This document shows positions 40,646 to 49,514 of a DNA stretch of 64,000 nucleotides, one piece after another. Made by a program: the position numbers and the translations under genes. A model generated the notes under the pieces. That model was not told where the DNA came from. It did not search any database and was given only the letters and a program-made list of their open reading frames with translations. This DNA comes from Brooklawnia sp032229645. Lineage in GTDB: Bacteria; Actinomycetota; Actinomycetes; Propionibacteriales; Propionibacteriaceae. Every line of letters begins with the position of its first letter. Positions within the stretch are counted from its first letter, which is position 1. Location of the stretch: assembly GCA_963722295.1 (NCBI GenBank), contig CAVRLB010000007.1, forward strand, positions 205,481 through 269,480, in the 5' to 3' direction.

Positions 40646-42010
40646 ATGGACGACACGAGTCGCGACCACCGGCTGCGCGCGATCGTCAACTGGGTGAATC
40701 TAACGACGCCGCTCGGCTTCGCCATCGCGTGGGCCGGACGCGCTCGTCCACGCCGCGGGCCTTGCGGCCTGTGGGTCGCCGAAGGTTACCGGCTGGGATT
40801 TCCTGCGGCCGGAGCGTTCACGATAGGCAGCGTGGTGATCGTCCCGCGGGGCACCATGAGTTCGCTGTTGAGGCGCAATCCGCGGCTGCTGGAACACGAG
40901 GCGGCCCATGCCAGACAGTGGGCCATCTGCGCCGGGCTGGCCTTCCTGCCGCTCTACGCGGCCGCCACGGCATGGTCGAGGTGGCGCACCGGCACGGCCT
41001 ATGCAGCGAACCTCTTCGAGGTCGGTGCCGACCTGGCCGCCGGCGGGTATCCAGCGCCCCAAACCAACCACCTGATTCCCCCGGGAGCCGAAGAGCGTTT
41101 CGTCGGTTTGCCCTGCGGCCGCGTGCGGGTGCTGGTCGGCGGCACCGGTAACCGCAATACCCCGGTGGTCCTCATCCACGGCGGCGGTACCGACAATGCC
41201 GGCATTTCCTGGTTCCGCAGTTTCAGCGCGCTGGGCGCCGACCGAAAGGTGATCGCCATCGATCTGCCGGGGTTCGGGGGCACCCGCGAGATTCCACCGC
41301 TGGGTGGCCCGGGACCGATGGCCGACTTCGTCGTCCGAGTCGCCGAGGAACTGGCCATCTCGAAGGCCGTCGTCGCCGGGGTCTCGATGGGAGGTGATGT
41401 GGCGTTGAATGTTGCTCGTCGGCACCCTGATTTCGCGGCTGCGCTGATCCTGATCGGCCCCGGTGGCCTCGCCGATAGCGTCGGCGCACGTCCCACCCAT
41501 TTCGCCTCATGGCTCGGCGCACAACTACCCGACTGGGCGCTGCTACCGCTGGCCCGCCTCGCGAATCAATTCGCGGGCACCGTCCTCAAAGCGATCGTCA
41601 ACGACCCGGCGACGCTACCAGCCGAGGTCGTCGACGAGTTCGTCCGCGAGGCTCGCGCATCCAAAGCAGGCCTCGGCTACGCGCGATACAACCAGGCGAC
41701 TCTCGGACGACGACGGCTGACCAACAACCTGCTGCCCGTCGTCCACGAGATCTCGGCACCGACCCTGTTCTTCCACGGGCAGGATGATCCGATCGTCGAT
41801 CCGGCGGGTTCACGGCGAGCGGCCGGGCTGATGCCGAATGCGCAGCTGCTGATCGTCCCGCAGACCGGTCATTGGGCACAGCTCGAGGCCCACGAGCTCT
41901 TCATCGAGAGCGCACGGGCATTCTTGCGGGATGTGGACATCAGCGGGTCGAAAGCCGGGACGCAGAACGGTTGCGCTGACGCTGCTCCCGCAGCCGACGG
42001 AGCCGCTTGA
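40646..42010 (+). CDS. HExxH membrane domain fused to alpha/beta hydrolase
   Basis: 454 residues in one frame. Residues 1-135 include NPRLLEHEAAHARQWAICAG with HEAAH (HExxH), a membrane helix and ANLFEVGADLAAGGYP, resembling small actinobacterial HExxH proteins of unknown function. Residues about 150-430 are an alpha/beta hydrolase: VVLIHGGGTDNAGISWFRSF, the nucleophile elbow VVAGVSMGGDVALNVARRHP (GVSMGG), LFFHGQDDPIVDPAGSRRAA (acid) and VPQTGHWAQLEAHELFIESA (His). The last 71 bp overlap the DUF3263 gene on the other strand. Confidence 0.8.
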   Translation: MDDTSRDHRLRAIVNWVNLTTPLGFAIAWAGRARPRRGPCGLWVAEGYRLGFPAAGAFTIGSVVIVPRGTMSSLLRRNPRLLEHEAAHARQWAICAGLAFLPLYAAATAWSRWRTGTAYAANLFEVGADLAAGGYPAPQTNHLIPPGAEERFVGLPCGRVRVLVGGTGNRNTPVVLIHGGGTDNAGISWFRSFSALGADRKVIAIDLPGFGGTREIPPLGGPGPMADFVVRVAEELAISKAVVAGVSMGGDVALNVARRHPDFAAALILIGPGGLADSVGARPTHFASWLGAQLPDWALLPLARLANQFAGTVLKAIVNDPATLPAEVVDEFVREARASKAGLGYARYNQATLGRRRLTNNLLPVVHEISAPTLFFHGQDDPIVDPAGSRRAAGLMPNAQLLIVPQTGHWAQLEAHELFIESARAFLRDVDISGSKAGTQNGCADAAPAADGAA

Positions 42011-42224
42011 CCAGCAACGGGTCATGCTCGAGGGCTTCTGGACGATCGATCAGCGCATTGAGGATCTGGTAATAGCGCGCCGCAGAGAGGTTGAACCGCT
42101 CGCGGATCTCGGTCTCCTTGGGAGCCTTGGCCTGCCACCAACTCTTCTCGAAATCCAAGATGGCAGCCTCACGCTCGGCCAACGACCGGGCTTCCGAGCT
42201 GGGAGTACGCGCTGCTTCGACCAT
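41940..42224 (-). CDS. DUF3263 protein
   Basis: 94 residues. The sequence LAEREAAILDFEKSWWQAKA, then PKETEIRERFNLSAARYYQI and LNALIDRPEALEHDPLLVKR is the whole DUF3263 domain (D.ER.IL.FE..WW...G.KE..IR..F..S..RYYQ.LN.LI...A). It resembles a small helix-turn-helix protein and is widespread in actinobacteria. The C-terminal basic tail (RRLREQRQRNRS) is encoded over the 3' end of the convergent hydrolase gene. Confidence 0.9.
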   Translation of the reverse strand: MVEAARTPSSEARSLAEREAAILDFEKSWWQAKAPKETEIRERFNLSAARYYQILNALIDRPEALEHDPLLVKRLRRLREQRQRNRSASRLSTR

Positions 42225-42439
42225 GCGGCGATTCTACAACCGCGAATCACACCGGTGTGATTATCGCCAGGCGCGACGTCCGATAGAACGCGCGCCGGCG
42301 AAGGTTCTCACGTACGAGTCCTCAGCGCTGGCCATTCCGCCGGATTGGTAAGATGTCTCGTTGCTTCGTCACACAAGCGCCCGCCGCGACCCCAATCGGC
42401 GGCGACGCATGGCGGACGTTACCTAAACAAGGAGGGCGG

Positions 42440-43630
42440 ATGCATCCGCTGACTGGGAGCATCAAGCGGTACGACTGGGGTTCGCATGACGCGATCCCCG
42501 CCATCCTCGGCCTACCCGATGATGGTCGTCCGCTGGCCGAATACTGGCTGGGCGCCCACCCCAACGACCCCTCACTGATCGACGGAGCCGTCCGCCTCGA
42601 CACGGCGATCGAACAGCGCCCCCGCATGGTCGGCGATTCGGCTCGGCTCGAGTTTGAGGGCCGGCTGCCTTACCTGATGAAGCTACTGTCGGCCGGACGC
42701 CCGCTCAGCCTGCAGGCGCACCCTAACCGGATCGACGCGCAGAGCGGCTTCGACCAAGAGAATCACAATCAGATCCCGATGGACGCCCCGGAGCGCACCT
42801 TCAAGGACCCGTGGGACAAGCCCGAGCTGATCGTGGCGATCACCCAGTTCGATGCGCTGGCGGGCTTCCGCGATCCCGATACCACTGCCGAGCTCTTCTC
42901 GCAGCTCGGCCTCAACCCTGCTTCCGAGCAGATCTTCGCCCCGCTGAGGAACCGGGGCGGACGCGCGGGTCTGGCCGAAGTGTTCATGAACTGCCTGGTC
43001 ACCGACGACGACCGGAAGGCCGCCGTCACCGATGTGGTGGCCGCCGCGATCAACCACGTGGACGACGAGGACGACCTGGGGGAGTTCGCGCGCACCGCTG
43101 TGCTGCTGGACGAGCACTTCCCCGGGGATCCGAGCCTGCTGGCGGCGCTGCTGCTGAATCGCCACACCCTGCAGCCGGGTGAGGGGCTTTATCTGCAGCC
43201 TGGCACCTTGCACTCCTATCTGCACGGTACCGGCGTCGAAGTGATGGGAAATTCGGACAATGTGCTGCGCGGCGGACTGACGTCCAAACACATCGACCCG
43301 GCCGCCTTGACCCTGGTCGTGAGATTCACCACCGAGCCGATCCCGCCGATGTTGCCGGAGCAGGAGATGCCGGGACTGTGGCGCTACCCGACAGACGAGC
43401 GAGCTTTCGCCTGCTGGCGGCTGGAGCTCAAGCCCGGACGAATGGTCGAACTCCCTGGCGAACTCTCCGGCCGGATCCTGCTGGCCACCCAGGGTGAGAT
43501 CGGCGCCTCGCAGGGTCTGGACGGGCTCGTTCTGAAGCAGGGTCAAGCAGCGTTCCTCGAGGCGGGCTGCCAAGTGCAGGTCAGCGGCGACGGGCAGGGT
43601 TTCCTGGTCGCTACCGGCATGGACGCCTGA
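42440..43630 (+). CDS. manA: mannose-6-phosphate isomerase, class I
   Basis: 396 residues from the ATG at 42440, preceded by AAGGAGGGCGG. Family motifs are HPLTGSIKRYDWGSHDAIPA, then PLAEYWLGAHPNDPSLI, YLMKLLSAGRPLSLQAHPNR (the zinc-binding QxH), HNQIPMDAPERTFKDPWDKP and EGLYLQPGTLHSYLHGTGVE. It interconverts mannose-6-P and fructose-6-P using zinc, for GDP-mannose and mannoglycan supply. Confidence 0.95.
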   Translation: MHPLTGSIKRYDWGSHDAIPAILGLPDDGRPLAEYWLGAHPNDPSLIDGAVRLDTAIEQRPRMVGDSARLEFEGRLPYLMKLLSAGRPLSLQAHPNRIDAQSGFDQENHNQIPMDAPERTFKDPWDKPELIVAITQFDALAGFRDPDTTAELFSQLGLNPASEQIFAPLRNRGGRAGLAEVFMNCLVTDDDRKAAVTDVVAAAINHVDDEDDLGEFARTAVLLDEHFPGDPSLLAALLLNRHTLQPGEGLYLQPGTLHSYLHGTGVEVMGNSDNVLRGGLTSKHIDPAALTLVVRFTTEPIPPMLPEQEMPGLWRYPTDERAFACWRLELKPGRMVELPGELSGRILLATQGEIGASQGLDGLVLKQGQAAFLEAGCQVQVSGDGQGFLVATGMDA

Positions 43631-43675
43631 GGCCCAACACCCAAATCTGCTGGGGCAAACAACCATCCAAACAGC

Positions 43676-43751
43676 TGGAGCCCCCGGAGGGAGTCGAACC
43701 CTCGACCTACCGCTTACAAGGCGGTTGCTCTGGCCGCTGAGCTACGGAGGC
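43676..43751 (-). tRNA. tRNA-Thr (anticodon UGU), CCA encoded
   Basis: On the minus strand GCCTCCG pairs with CGGGGGC. The anticodon stem-loop is ACCGC-CTTGTAA-GCGGT with anticodon TGT, and the T-arm is GAGGG-TTCGACT-CCCTC. The discriminator T is followed by genomic CCA at 43678-43676. The other two tRNAs in the window lack encoded CCA. Confidence 0.93.
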
Positions 43752-43823
43752 GTGCGTCGGTGAAACCAGGCGCCTGACTATTGTGCCCGGCCGGTGCCCG
43801 TGGACGAAATCCGGCCGCCGCAA

Positions 43824-44051
43824 TCAGATCCGCTCGATCGTGGCTTCGGGTTTCCGGTCGCGCCAGGTGAAGGCCGCCGAAGTCGTGACCCCGACGATCA
43901 GCGTAACCAGACCCGCGATCAGCCCGCCCTGCAGGTCGAGGAGGGCCCAGAACAGCACCGGGAGTCCGATGACCAGGGTGCAGAGCTTCACTGCTCCGTT
44001 GACGGGCAACCGATGCAGGTGCGTTGGGGTCGTGCTCTGTGAGGTTCCCAT
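43824..44051 (-). CDS. small two-helix membrane protein
   Basis: 75 residues. A Thr/His-rich N-terminus is followed by VKLCTLVIGLPVLFWALLDL, then GGLIAGLVTLIVGVTTSAAF with a charged end TWRDRKPEATIERI. No family is recognised. A real gene is likely from its helix pattern and start, but evidence is limited. Confidence 0.5.
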   Translation of the reverse strand: MGTSQSTTPTHLHRLPVNGAVKLCTLVIGLPVLFWALLDLQGGLIAGLVTLIVGVTTSAAFTWRDRKPEATIERI

Positions 44052-44123
44052 GAAGAAAAGTTAAGCAAACTCTCAGCTCACCTGCGACATCTGACGCGGC
44101 GTTTCAGGGGATCTGTGGGAAAA

Positions 44124-44144
44124 CCCTGAGAGAAACTCTCAGGG
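44124..44144 (-). terminator. DedA gene terminator
   Basis: CCCTGAGAG-AAA-CTCTCAGGG, a perfect 9-bp stem. On the minus strand it is followed by TTTT, and it lies 22 bp after the DedA gene stop: a textbook intrinsic terminator. Confidence 0.88.
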
Positions 44145-44166
44145 CCTGACGAATCATCGGAGGTCC

Positions 44167-44979
44167 TCAGCCCTCGACCCTGCGGCGGCCGCGCACGAAG
44201 GTCATCACCACGATGGCGACCACCAGCCCGACCGCGACATAGTTGGCGATCTTGCCGTAGAACTCCAGCACCTTGACGGCCGGCTCGCCGACCAGATAGC
44301 CGAAACAGAAGTATCCGATCAACCAGAGCAGACAGGACGCGAAGTCGAGCGCCATGAACTTCTTCCAGCCCATTCCCTGAGCCCCGGCCAGCACGAAGAT
44401 GACGGCGGTCAAGGGCAGCGGGATCGGCACATAGGCGACGAAGATGCCCACCCAGCCGAGCTTGGTGGCCCAGCGCTCCGCCCGGGCATAGTTGCGCGCG
44501 GCACGTTGGGACTGGCCCGCCCAGATCTCGATCATGCCGCGTCCCCACAGCTTGCCCGCCCACCAGTACGTCCAGTCGAGCTTGATCGACATCAAGGTGC
44601 CCAGCAGGATCGGCCAGACGACCGGCACGTTCTCGCCCACCCGGACCAGCGAGCCGAGCAGCGTCGTCCCCGAGCGCGAGCCCATCAGCCCGACCAGCCA
44701 GACCAATCGGTCGGGGGATCCCAGCAGCCAAGCACGCAGCGGAAGCATCGCGAGACTGAAGACACCCAGGAAACCGATCCACGCCATGCAGGCGATGTCG
44801 CTGCGAGTCGGCTTGCGCCGCCACGGCATGCCCGGATCGTCCCACCACTCACGTTCCGGCTGCTGGTCGCCGGATCCGCCGGCGACGACGGCTCCGGCGT
44901 CCTCGCCGGCCAGCGCCTCGTCCGCCCCGTCGACGGGTTCGCCATGCCGGGACAAGTCTGCCGGACGCTCATCAGCCAC
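44167..44979 (-). CDS. DedA/SNARE-associated (VTT) family membrane protein
   Basis: 270 residues. An acidic cytoplasmic N-terminus is followed by about five helices. The VTT/DedA motif region is MSIKLDWTYWWAGKLWGRGM, then ERWATKLGWVGIFVAYVPIP, LTAVIFVLAGAQGMGWKKFM, ALDFASCLLWLIGYFCFGYL. The usual charged E..G..(F/L)P..R loop appears as VGIFVAYVPIPLPLTAV, lacking the conserved Arg, so it is a divergent member. DedA proteins act in lipid carrier recycling and envelope homeostasis. Confidence 0.75.
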   Translation of the reverse strand: MADERPADLSRHGEPVDGADEALAGEDAGAVVAGGSGDQQPEREWWDDPGMPWRRKPTRSDIACMAWIGFLGVFSLAMLPLRAWLLGSPDRLVWLVGLMGSRSGTTLLGSLVRVGENVPVVWPILLGTLMSIKLDWTYWWAGKLWGRGMIEIWAGQSQRAARNYARAERWATKLGWVGIFVAYVPIPLPLTAVIFVLAGAQGMGWKKFMALDFASCLLWLIGYFCFGYLVGEPAVKVLEFYGKIANYVAVGLVVAIVVMTFVRGRRRVEG

Positions 44980-45054
44980 CCAGCGAGCCTACCTGGCGAC
45001 TGTGAACGGCGACCGCCGTCAACGGCCGAGAGAAATCGTCTCTAGGCTGACCTC

Positions 45055-45417
45055 ATGAGCGATCAGACGACCTTCGCCGAACTGCTGGAGATCAACGAAC
45101 GAATCGGCCGGGCCGAGTCGGACGCCGACAAGGCATGGTTCGAACAGCTGTTGCACGAACGGTTCACCATGCGCCGGCCCAGCGGCCCGCTGTCGACCAA
45201 GGCCGAGTTCATCGCAGGGTTGACCACCGGGGCCAGGCGGCAGACCACGATGCTCGACCTCGAGATCCACGGACCTCACCGCGCGACCGCCCGCTGTACC
45301 GTCGAGAAATGGGCACTCGCCGACCCCGAGGCCGTCCAGGTCTTCGACAATCTGCGCGTCTTCATCCGCGAGAACGGCCGCTGGCGACTGCTCACCTGGC
45401 TGGCCGAACCGGCCTGA
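45055..45417 (+). CDS. NTF2-like/DUF4440-type protein
   Basis: 120 residues: FAELLEINERIGRAESDADK, then WFEQLLHERFTMRRPSGPLS and CTVEKWALADPEAVQVFDNL, ending RVFIRENGRWRLLTWLAEPA. The layout (helix pair, then a curved sheet with a final W-RL..W strand) is that of NTF2-like DUF4440 proteins. The ligand or reaction is unknown. Confidence 0.7.
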   Translation: MSDQTTFAELLEINERIGRAESDADKAWFEQLLHERFTMRRPSGPLSTKAEFIAGLTTGARRQTTMLDLEIHGPHRATARCTVEKWALADPEAVQVFDNLRVFIRENGRWRLLTWLAEPA

Positions 45418-45588
45418 TCGACGTCGAACAGCGGCCAACCACGTCCACAATGCGGACACTTCTGGCGAACCCGCTGGTCAAACCGCCTCCAGACATGGCA
45501 TTGTTCTCGGCAGGACGAGGTAGTCCTTGTCCTTCTACTACGGATCGTTGGGCACGTTCCTGCCCATAGAAAGGATGGTGGCTTCATC

Positions 45589-46683
45589 ATGGCCACAGTC
45601 AGCTACCGGGACGCAGTACGCATCTACCCCGCAGCGGATCACCCCGCAGTCAATCACCTGAATCTTGAAATCGGCGACGGCGAGTTCATGGTACTCGTCG
45701 GACCATCGGGTTGCGGCAAGTCGACTTCGCTCCGCATGCTAGCCGGTCTCGAAGAGGTCAATTCGGGTGCGGTATGGATCGGCGATCGCGATGTCACCGA
45801 CCTCCCCCCGAAAGATCGCGATATCGCGATGGTCTTCCAGAATTACGCGCTCTATCCGCACATGACCGTGGCGGACAACATGGGCTTCGCACTCAAGATG
45901 CAAGGCATCGCCAAGGACGAGCGCGATCGCCGGGTTCAGGAAGCGGCCACACTGCTCGGCCTGACCGAACTGCTCGCCCGCAAGCCGAAGAACCTCTCCG
46001 GCGGCCAGCGTCAGCGCGTCGCGATGGGACGGGCGATCGTCCGCAACCCGCAGGTCTTCTTGATGGACGAGCCGCTGTCGAACCTGGACGCCAAGCTGCG
46101 TGTCCAAACCCGTACCCAGATCGCGGCACTGCAGTCACGGCTCGGCGTCACCACCGTCTACGTCACGCACGACCAGGTCGAGGCCATGACGATGGGCGAT
46201 CGCGTCGCCGTCATGAAGGATGGCGTCTTGCAGCAGGTCGACAGCCCGCTGGCGCTCTACGATCGTCCGGCCAACCTCTTCGTTGCAGGGTTCATCGGCT
46301 CGCCCGCCATGAACCTCATCAAGGCCGACATCGTCGACGGCGGGGTGACGGTCACCGGTCACGTGATCCCGATCGACCGGGCCGTGCTCAGCAAGGCCAC
46401 CGGCAACACCGTCACCGTCGGTATCCGTCCCGAGGCGTTCGAACTGTCCGGCAGCCAGGGCATCGGCATGAAGATCGCGGTGGTCGAGGAGACCGGAGCG
46501 GACTCCTATCTCTACGGTTCGCTCATCGATGCTCCGGACGCCACCACGGGTGGCACGGCGCCGCAGATCGTCGCCCGAGTGACGACCCGTCAGCCACCGG
46601 CCCGCGGTGAACTCGTCCGTCTGCACACCAATCCGGCGTCTGTGCACGTCTTTGACACCGAGACCGGCTCTCGCCTGTCCTGA
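45589..46683 (+). CDS. sugar ABC transporter ATPase (MsiK/UgpC-like)
   Basis: 364 residues. Motifs are LVGPSGCGKSTSLRMLAGLE (Walker A), NLSGGQRQRVAMGRAIVRNP (signature), VFLMDEPLSNLDAKLRVQTR (Walker B), VYVTHDQVEAMTMGDRVAVM (H-loop), and a C-terminal TOBE regulatory domain (VGIRPEAFELSG). It lies alone, without sugar permeases or a binding protein, as expected for the MsiK type that energises several sugar importers. The ribosome-binding site AAAGGATGG lies 9 nt upstream. Confidence 0.92.
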   Translation: MATVSYRDAVRIYPAADHPAVNHLNLEIGDGEFMVLVGPSGCGKSTSLRMLAGLEEVNSGAVWIGDRDVTDLPPKDRDIAMVFQNYALYPHMTVADNMGFALKMQGIAKDERDRRVQEAATLLGLTELLARKPKNLSGGQRQRVAMGRAIVRNPQVFLMDEPLSNLDAKLRVQTRTQIAALQSRLGVTTVYVTHDQVEAMTMGDRVAVMKDGVLQQVDSPLALYDRPANLFVAGFIGSPAMNLIKADIVDGGVTVTGHVIPIDRAVLSKATGNTVTVGIRPEAFELSGSQGIGMKIAVVEETGADSYLYGSLIDAPDATTGGTAPQIVARVTTRQPPARGELVRLHTNPASVHVFDTETGSRLS

Positions 46684-46800
46684 TCTCCGCACCCTGTCTT
46701 GGGACCGGGTGCGGAGATGTGACCCCACGATGGGCCAGCAGGGCATCTGACGACCGCTTTCACGCCACTCGGCGGGACCCCGAACAACCGGGGCCCCGCC
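46683..46800 (+). terminator. two consecutive hairpins after the ATPase gene
   Basis: ATCTCCGCACCC...GGGTGCGGAGAT (46683-46718, 12-bp perfect stem, 12-nt loop) directly follows the stop. A second, GGCGGGACCCC...GGGGCCCCGCC (46771-46800, one mismatch), follows. The first is the likely terminator. Confidence 0.8.
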
Positions 46801-46914
46801 GGTTGGCGTCCGGCAACAGGGGTGCTCGTCAACGGCTTCGTCGGCCTCGGCGGCGACGCTCATACTTTCGGCTCCACCCGGCCGTCCTCGTGGGGGAGCG
46901 CTATCTTGGCAGCC

Positions 46915-48087
46915 ATGGACCCCTCGATCTCTCGGCTCGCACGCGGCCTACGCGCCGGTCTCGATTCCGATACCGCGTTCTCGTCAATCGTGCCGCCGAT
47001 CTACCTGGGCACGAACTACGCGTTCGACGGGCTGAGCAATCCGCCCGGCTACGACTACAGTCGTTCCGGCAACCCCACTCGAGATCTGCTCGGCGAAGCG
47101 ATCGCCACGCTGGAGGGCGGCGCGAGCGGCGTCATCACATCGTCCGGGTTGTCTGCATTGATGCTCTGTTTCACTGCGCTAGTGCCCGCATCCGGACGCA
47201 TCGTTGCGCCGCATGACTGCTACGGCGGAACCTGGCGGCTGCTCAATCACCTCGCGGGAACCGGCCATTTCACTGTCGACTACGTCGAACAAACCGATCC
47301 CGAAGCGTTGGCCGCAGCCCTGGCGAAGCCGACCGATCTGGTGTTGATCGAGACCCCGTCCAATCCCCTGCTGCGGCTGGTCGATCTGACATCGACGATC
47401 GACCAGGTTCACGCCGCAGGCGCCCTGGCGGTGGCCGACAATACCTTCTGCTCACCGCTACGGCAGCGTCCGATCGCCTTCGGAGCCGATGTGGTCGTCC
47501 ATTCAACCACCAAGTTCATCAACGGCCATTCCGACGTGGTGGGCGGCGCGCTCGTCACCGCCGACGATGAGCTGGGCGAAAAGCTGAGGCTGTGGGCGAA
47601 CGTGATCGGCGTCACCGCGAGCGCCTTCGACTCCTGGCTCGCGCTGCGGGGGCTGCGCACCCTGGACGCACGGGTCCGCGTCCACGATGCGAACGCCGCC
47701 GCGATCGTGGAGCTGCTGACCACCCACCCGGCGACGACAGCGGTCTACTATCCCGGCCTGAAGGACCATCCCGGCCACCAGATCGCCGCTCGCCAGCAGA
47801 CCGGCTTCGGTTCGATGATCAGCTTCGAGGTCGTCGGCGGGTTGGCCGGCGCGGCGGCCTTCTGCGACGGGCTGCGGATCTTCGACATCGCCGAGTCACT
47901 CGGCGGCGTGGAATCGTTGGTGGCACATCCGGCGTCCATGACCCATGCCTCGATGACTCCGGAGGCACAGCATGCGGCCGGTATCACTCCCGCACTGCTA
48001 CGCCTGTCGGTCGGCATCGAACCTGTCGACGATCTGGTGGCCGATATCCGCGACGGCCTGGAGCGGGCGTTGGAGGCCGGCCAGTAG
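46915..48087 (+). CDS. metB: cystathionine gamma-synthase (PLP trans-sulfuration enzyme)
   Basis: 390 residues from the ATG at 46915. PLP-enzyme motifs are YDYSRSGNPTRDLLGEAIAT, LEGGASGVITSSGLSA, VLIETPSNPLLRLVDLT, and the cofactor Lys in DVVVHSTTKFINGHSDVVGG. The C-terminus carries SLGGVESLVAHPASMTHASM. It makes cystathionine from O-acyl-homoserine and cysteine in methionine synthesis. Closely related cystathionine lyases share all these motifs, so MetB is likely rather than certain. Confidence 0.85.
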   Translation: MDPSISRLARGLRAGLDSDTAFSSIVPPIYLGTNYAFDGLSNPPGYDYSRSGNPTRDLLGEAIATLEGGASGVITSSGLSALMLCFTALVPASGRIVAPHDCYGGTWRLLNHLAGTGHFTVDYVEQTDPEALAAALAKPTDLVLIETPSNPLLRLVDLTSTIDQVHAAGALAVADNTFCSPLRQRPIAFGADVVVHSTTKFINGHSDVVGGALVTADDELGEKLRLWANVIGVTASAFDSWLALRGLRTLDARVRVHDANAAAIVELLTTHPATTAVYYPGLKDHPGHQIAARQQTGFGSMISFEVVGGLAGAAAFCDGLRIFDIAESLGGVESLVAHPASMTHASMTPEAQHAAGITPALLRLSVGIEPVDDLVADIRDGLERALEAGQ

Positions 48088-48096
48088 GCTAACTGC

Positions 48097-49485
48097 GTGC
48101 CCAGGTTCTTGTCCGCTACTCCGAACTCACAGCTGCTGCCGCTGCCTTGGGATACGCCTTTGGCCGAGTGGCCTGAGAGATACCTGGTCGCGCTTCCCCG
48201 AGGTATCTCGCGCCATGTCGTCCGGTTCATCGAGGTCGGTGACGAGGTTCTGGCCGCGAAGGAAGTCAACGAGGATCTGGCGCTCCACGAGTACCGCCTG
48301 CTGCATGATCTGATGAGGCTGCACACCCCCGCCGTCGAACCGGTCGGGGTGATCAGCGCCCGCCAGGACTCCCAGGGCGGACCGCTCGACCCGATTCTGC
48401 TGACCAAACACCTGCAGTTCGCACTGCCCTATCGTTCGCTGTTCACCCCCGGCATACGCAACGAGACGGTTTCGTTGCTGCTCGATGCCATGGTCGTCCT
48501 GCTGGCCAGGCTTCACCTGATCGGGCTGATGTGGGGAGACGTCTCGCTGTCGAATATTCTGTTCCGCCGCGATGCGGGCGAATTCGCCGCCTACCTGGTC
48601 GACGCCGAGACCGGCGAACTGCACGACAAGCTCACCGATGGCCAGCGTCAGCACGACCTCGCGATAGCCAGGGTGAACATCTTCGGTGACTTCTGCGATC
48701 TTGAGGCCGGCGGTCTGCTCGACGCTTCCCTCGACCCGCTCATCATGGTCGACAGCATCGAGACTCGCTACAACGGACTGTGGCACGAGCTGACCGGCGT
48801 CGAGGAGTTCAGCGGCTCCGAGCTGCACCGCATCGAGAGCCGCGTCCGTCGCCTGAACGCGCTCGGTTTCGACATCGCCGAACTCGACATCGATACCTCC
48901 GTCGACGGGCAGACCATCCGGATCCAGCCGAAAGTGGTGGATGCCGGGCACCATTCGCGTCGGCTACTGCGCCTCACCGGACTGGACACCGAGGAGAACC
49001 AGGCGCGCCGGCTGCTCAACGACCTCGACACCTATATCGTGCGCTGCGGTCTGCAGAGCCAGGACGAGGCTGTGTCAGCGCACCGATGGCTGACCGACTG
49101 CTTTGAGCCGGTGGTCAGCCTGATTCCGCCGGAGTTGATGGGCAAGCGCGATCCCGCGCAGATCTATCACGAACTGCTGGACTATCGCTGGTATCAGGCG
49201 CAGCGGGAGCAGCGCGATGTGCCGCTTCTGGAGGCAGCCCGCGGCTACGTGCGCGATGTGCTGGCCAACCTTCCCGACGAGGCGATGATCAATCTCGACC
49301 CGGTCGCAAGGACTCAGTCGAACCCCTATGACCCATCCCAGGGGTTCGTGGACGACCCGCGTTCCGAGCAGCTGCCGCCGGTGGTGGACCCTTGGGAGAT
49401 CGAGGACGATCAGATCGACCTCGCCGCGGCTACACGCTTCGACATCGACGCCCTGCGGGCCAAGGCGAAGCACGCCTCGTCCTAG
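48097..49485 (+). CDS. DUF4032 protein (kinase-like fold)
   Basis: 462 residues from a GTG. The N-terminal half has kinase-like features: GDEVLAAKEVNEDLALHEYR (Lys and Glu), LLDAMVVLLARLHLIGLMWG with DVSLSNILFRRDAGEF (the W-G-D-x5-N catalytic loop) and AYLVDAETGELHDKL (an Asp in the metal-binding site). The C-terminal half is the DUF4032 domain (DVPLLEAARGYVRDVLANLP). It is conserved in actinobacteria as an LPS-kinase-like protein. The target is unknown. Confidence 0.85.
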   Translation: MPRFLSATPNSQLLPLPWDTPLAEWPERYLVALPRGISRHVVRFIEVGDEVLAAKEVNEDLALHEYRLLHDLMRLHTPAVEPVGVISARQDSQGGPLDPILLTKHLQFALPYRSLFTPGIRNETVSLLLDAMVVLLARLHLIGLMWGDVSLSNILFRRDAGEFAAYLVDAETGELHDKLTDGQRQHDLAIARVNIFGDFCDLEAGGLLDASLDPLIMVDSIETRYNGLWHELTGVEEFSGSELHRIESRVRRLNALGFDIAELDIDTSVDGQTIRIQPKVVDAGHHSRRLLRLTGLDTEENQARRLLNDLDTYIVRCGLQSQDEAVSAHRWLTDCFEPVVSLIPPELMGKRDPAQIYHELLDYRWYQAQREQRDVPLLEAARGYVRDVLANLPDEAMINLDPVARTQSNPYDPSQGFVDDPRSEQLPPVVDPWEIEDDQIDLAAATRFDIDALRAKAKHASS

Positions 49486-49514
49486 AGGCTGCCTCGTCGC
49501 TGCGGTAGCGGTTC

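Noticed and set aside
41940..42224. DUF3263 frame as a shadow of the hydrolase
   Set aside because: The shadow idea was dropped: only 71 bp overlap, and the protein shows the complete DUF3263 domain, so it is kept as a real gene.
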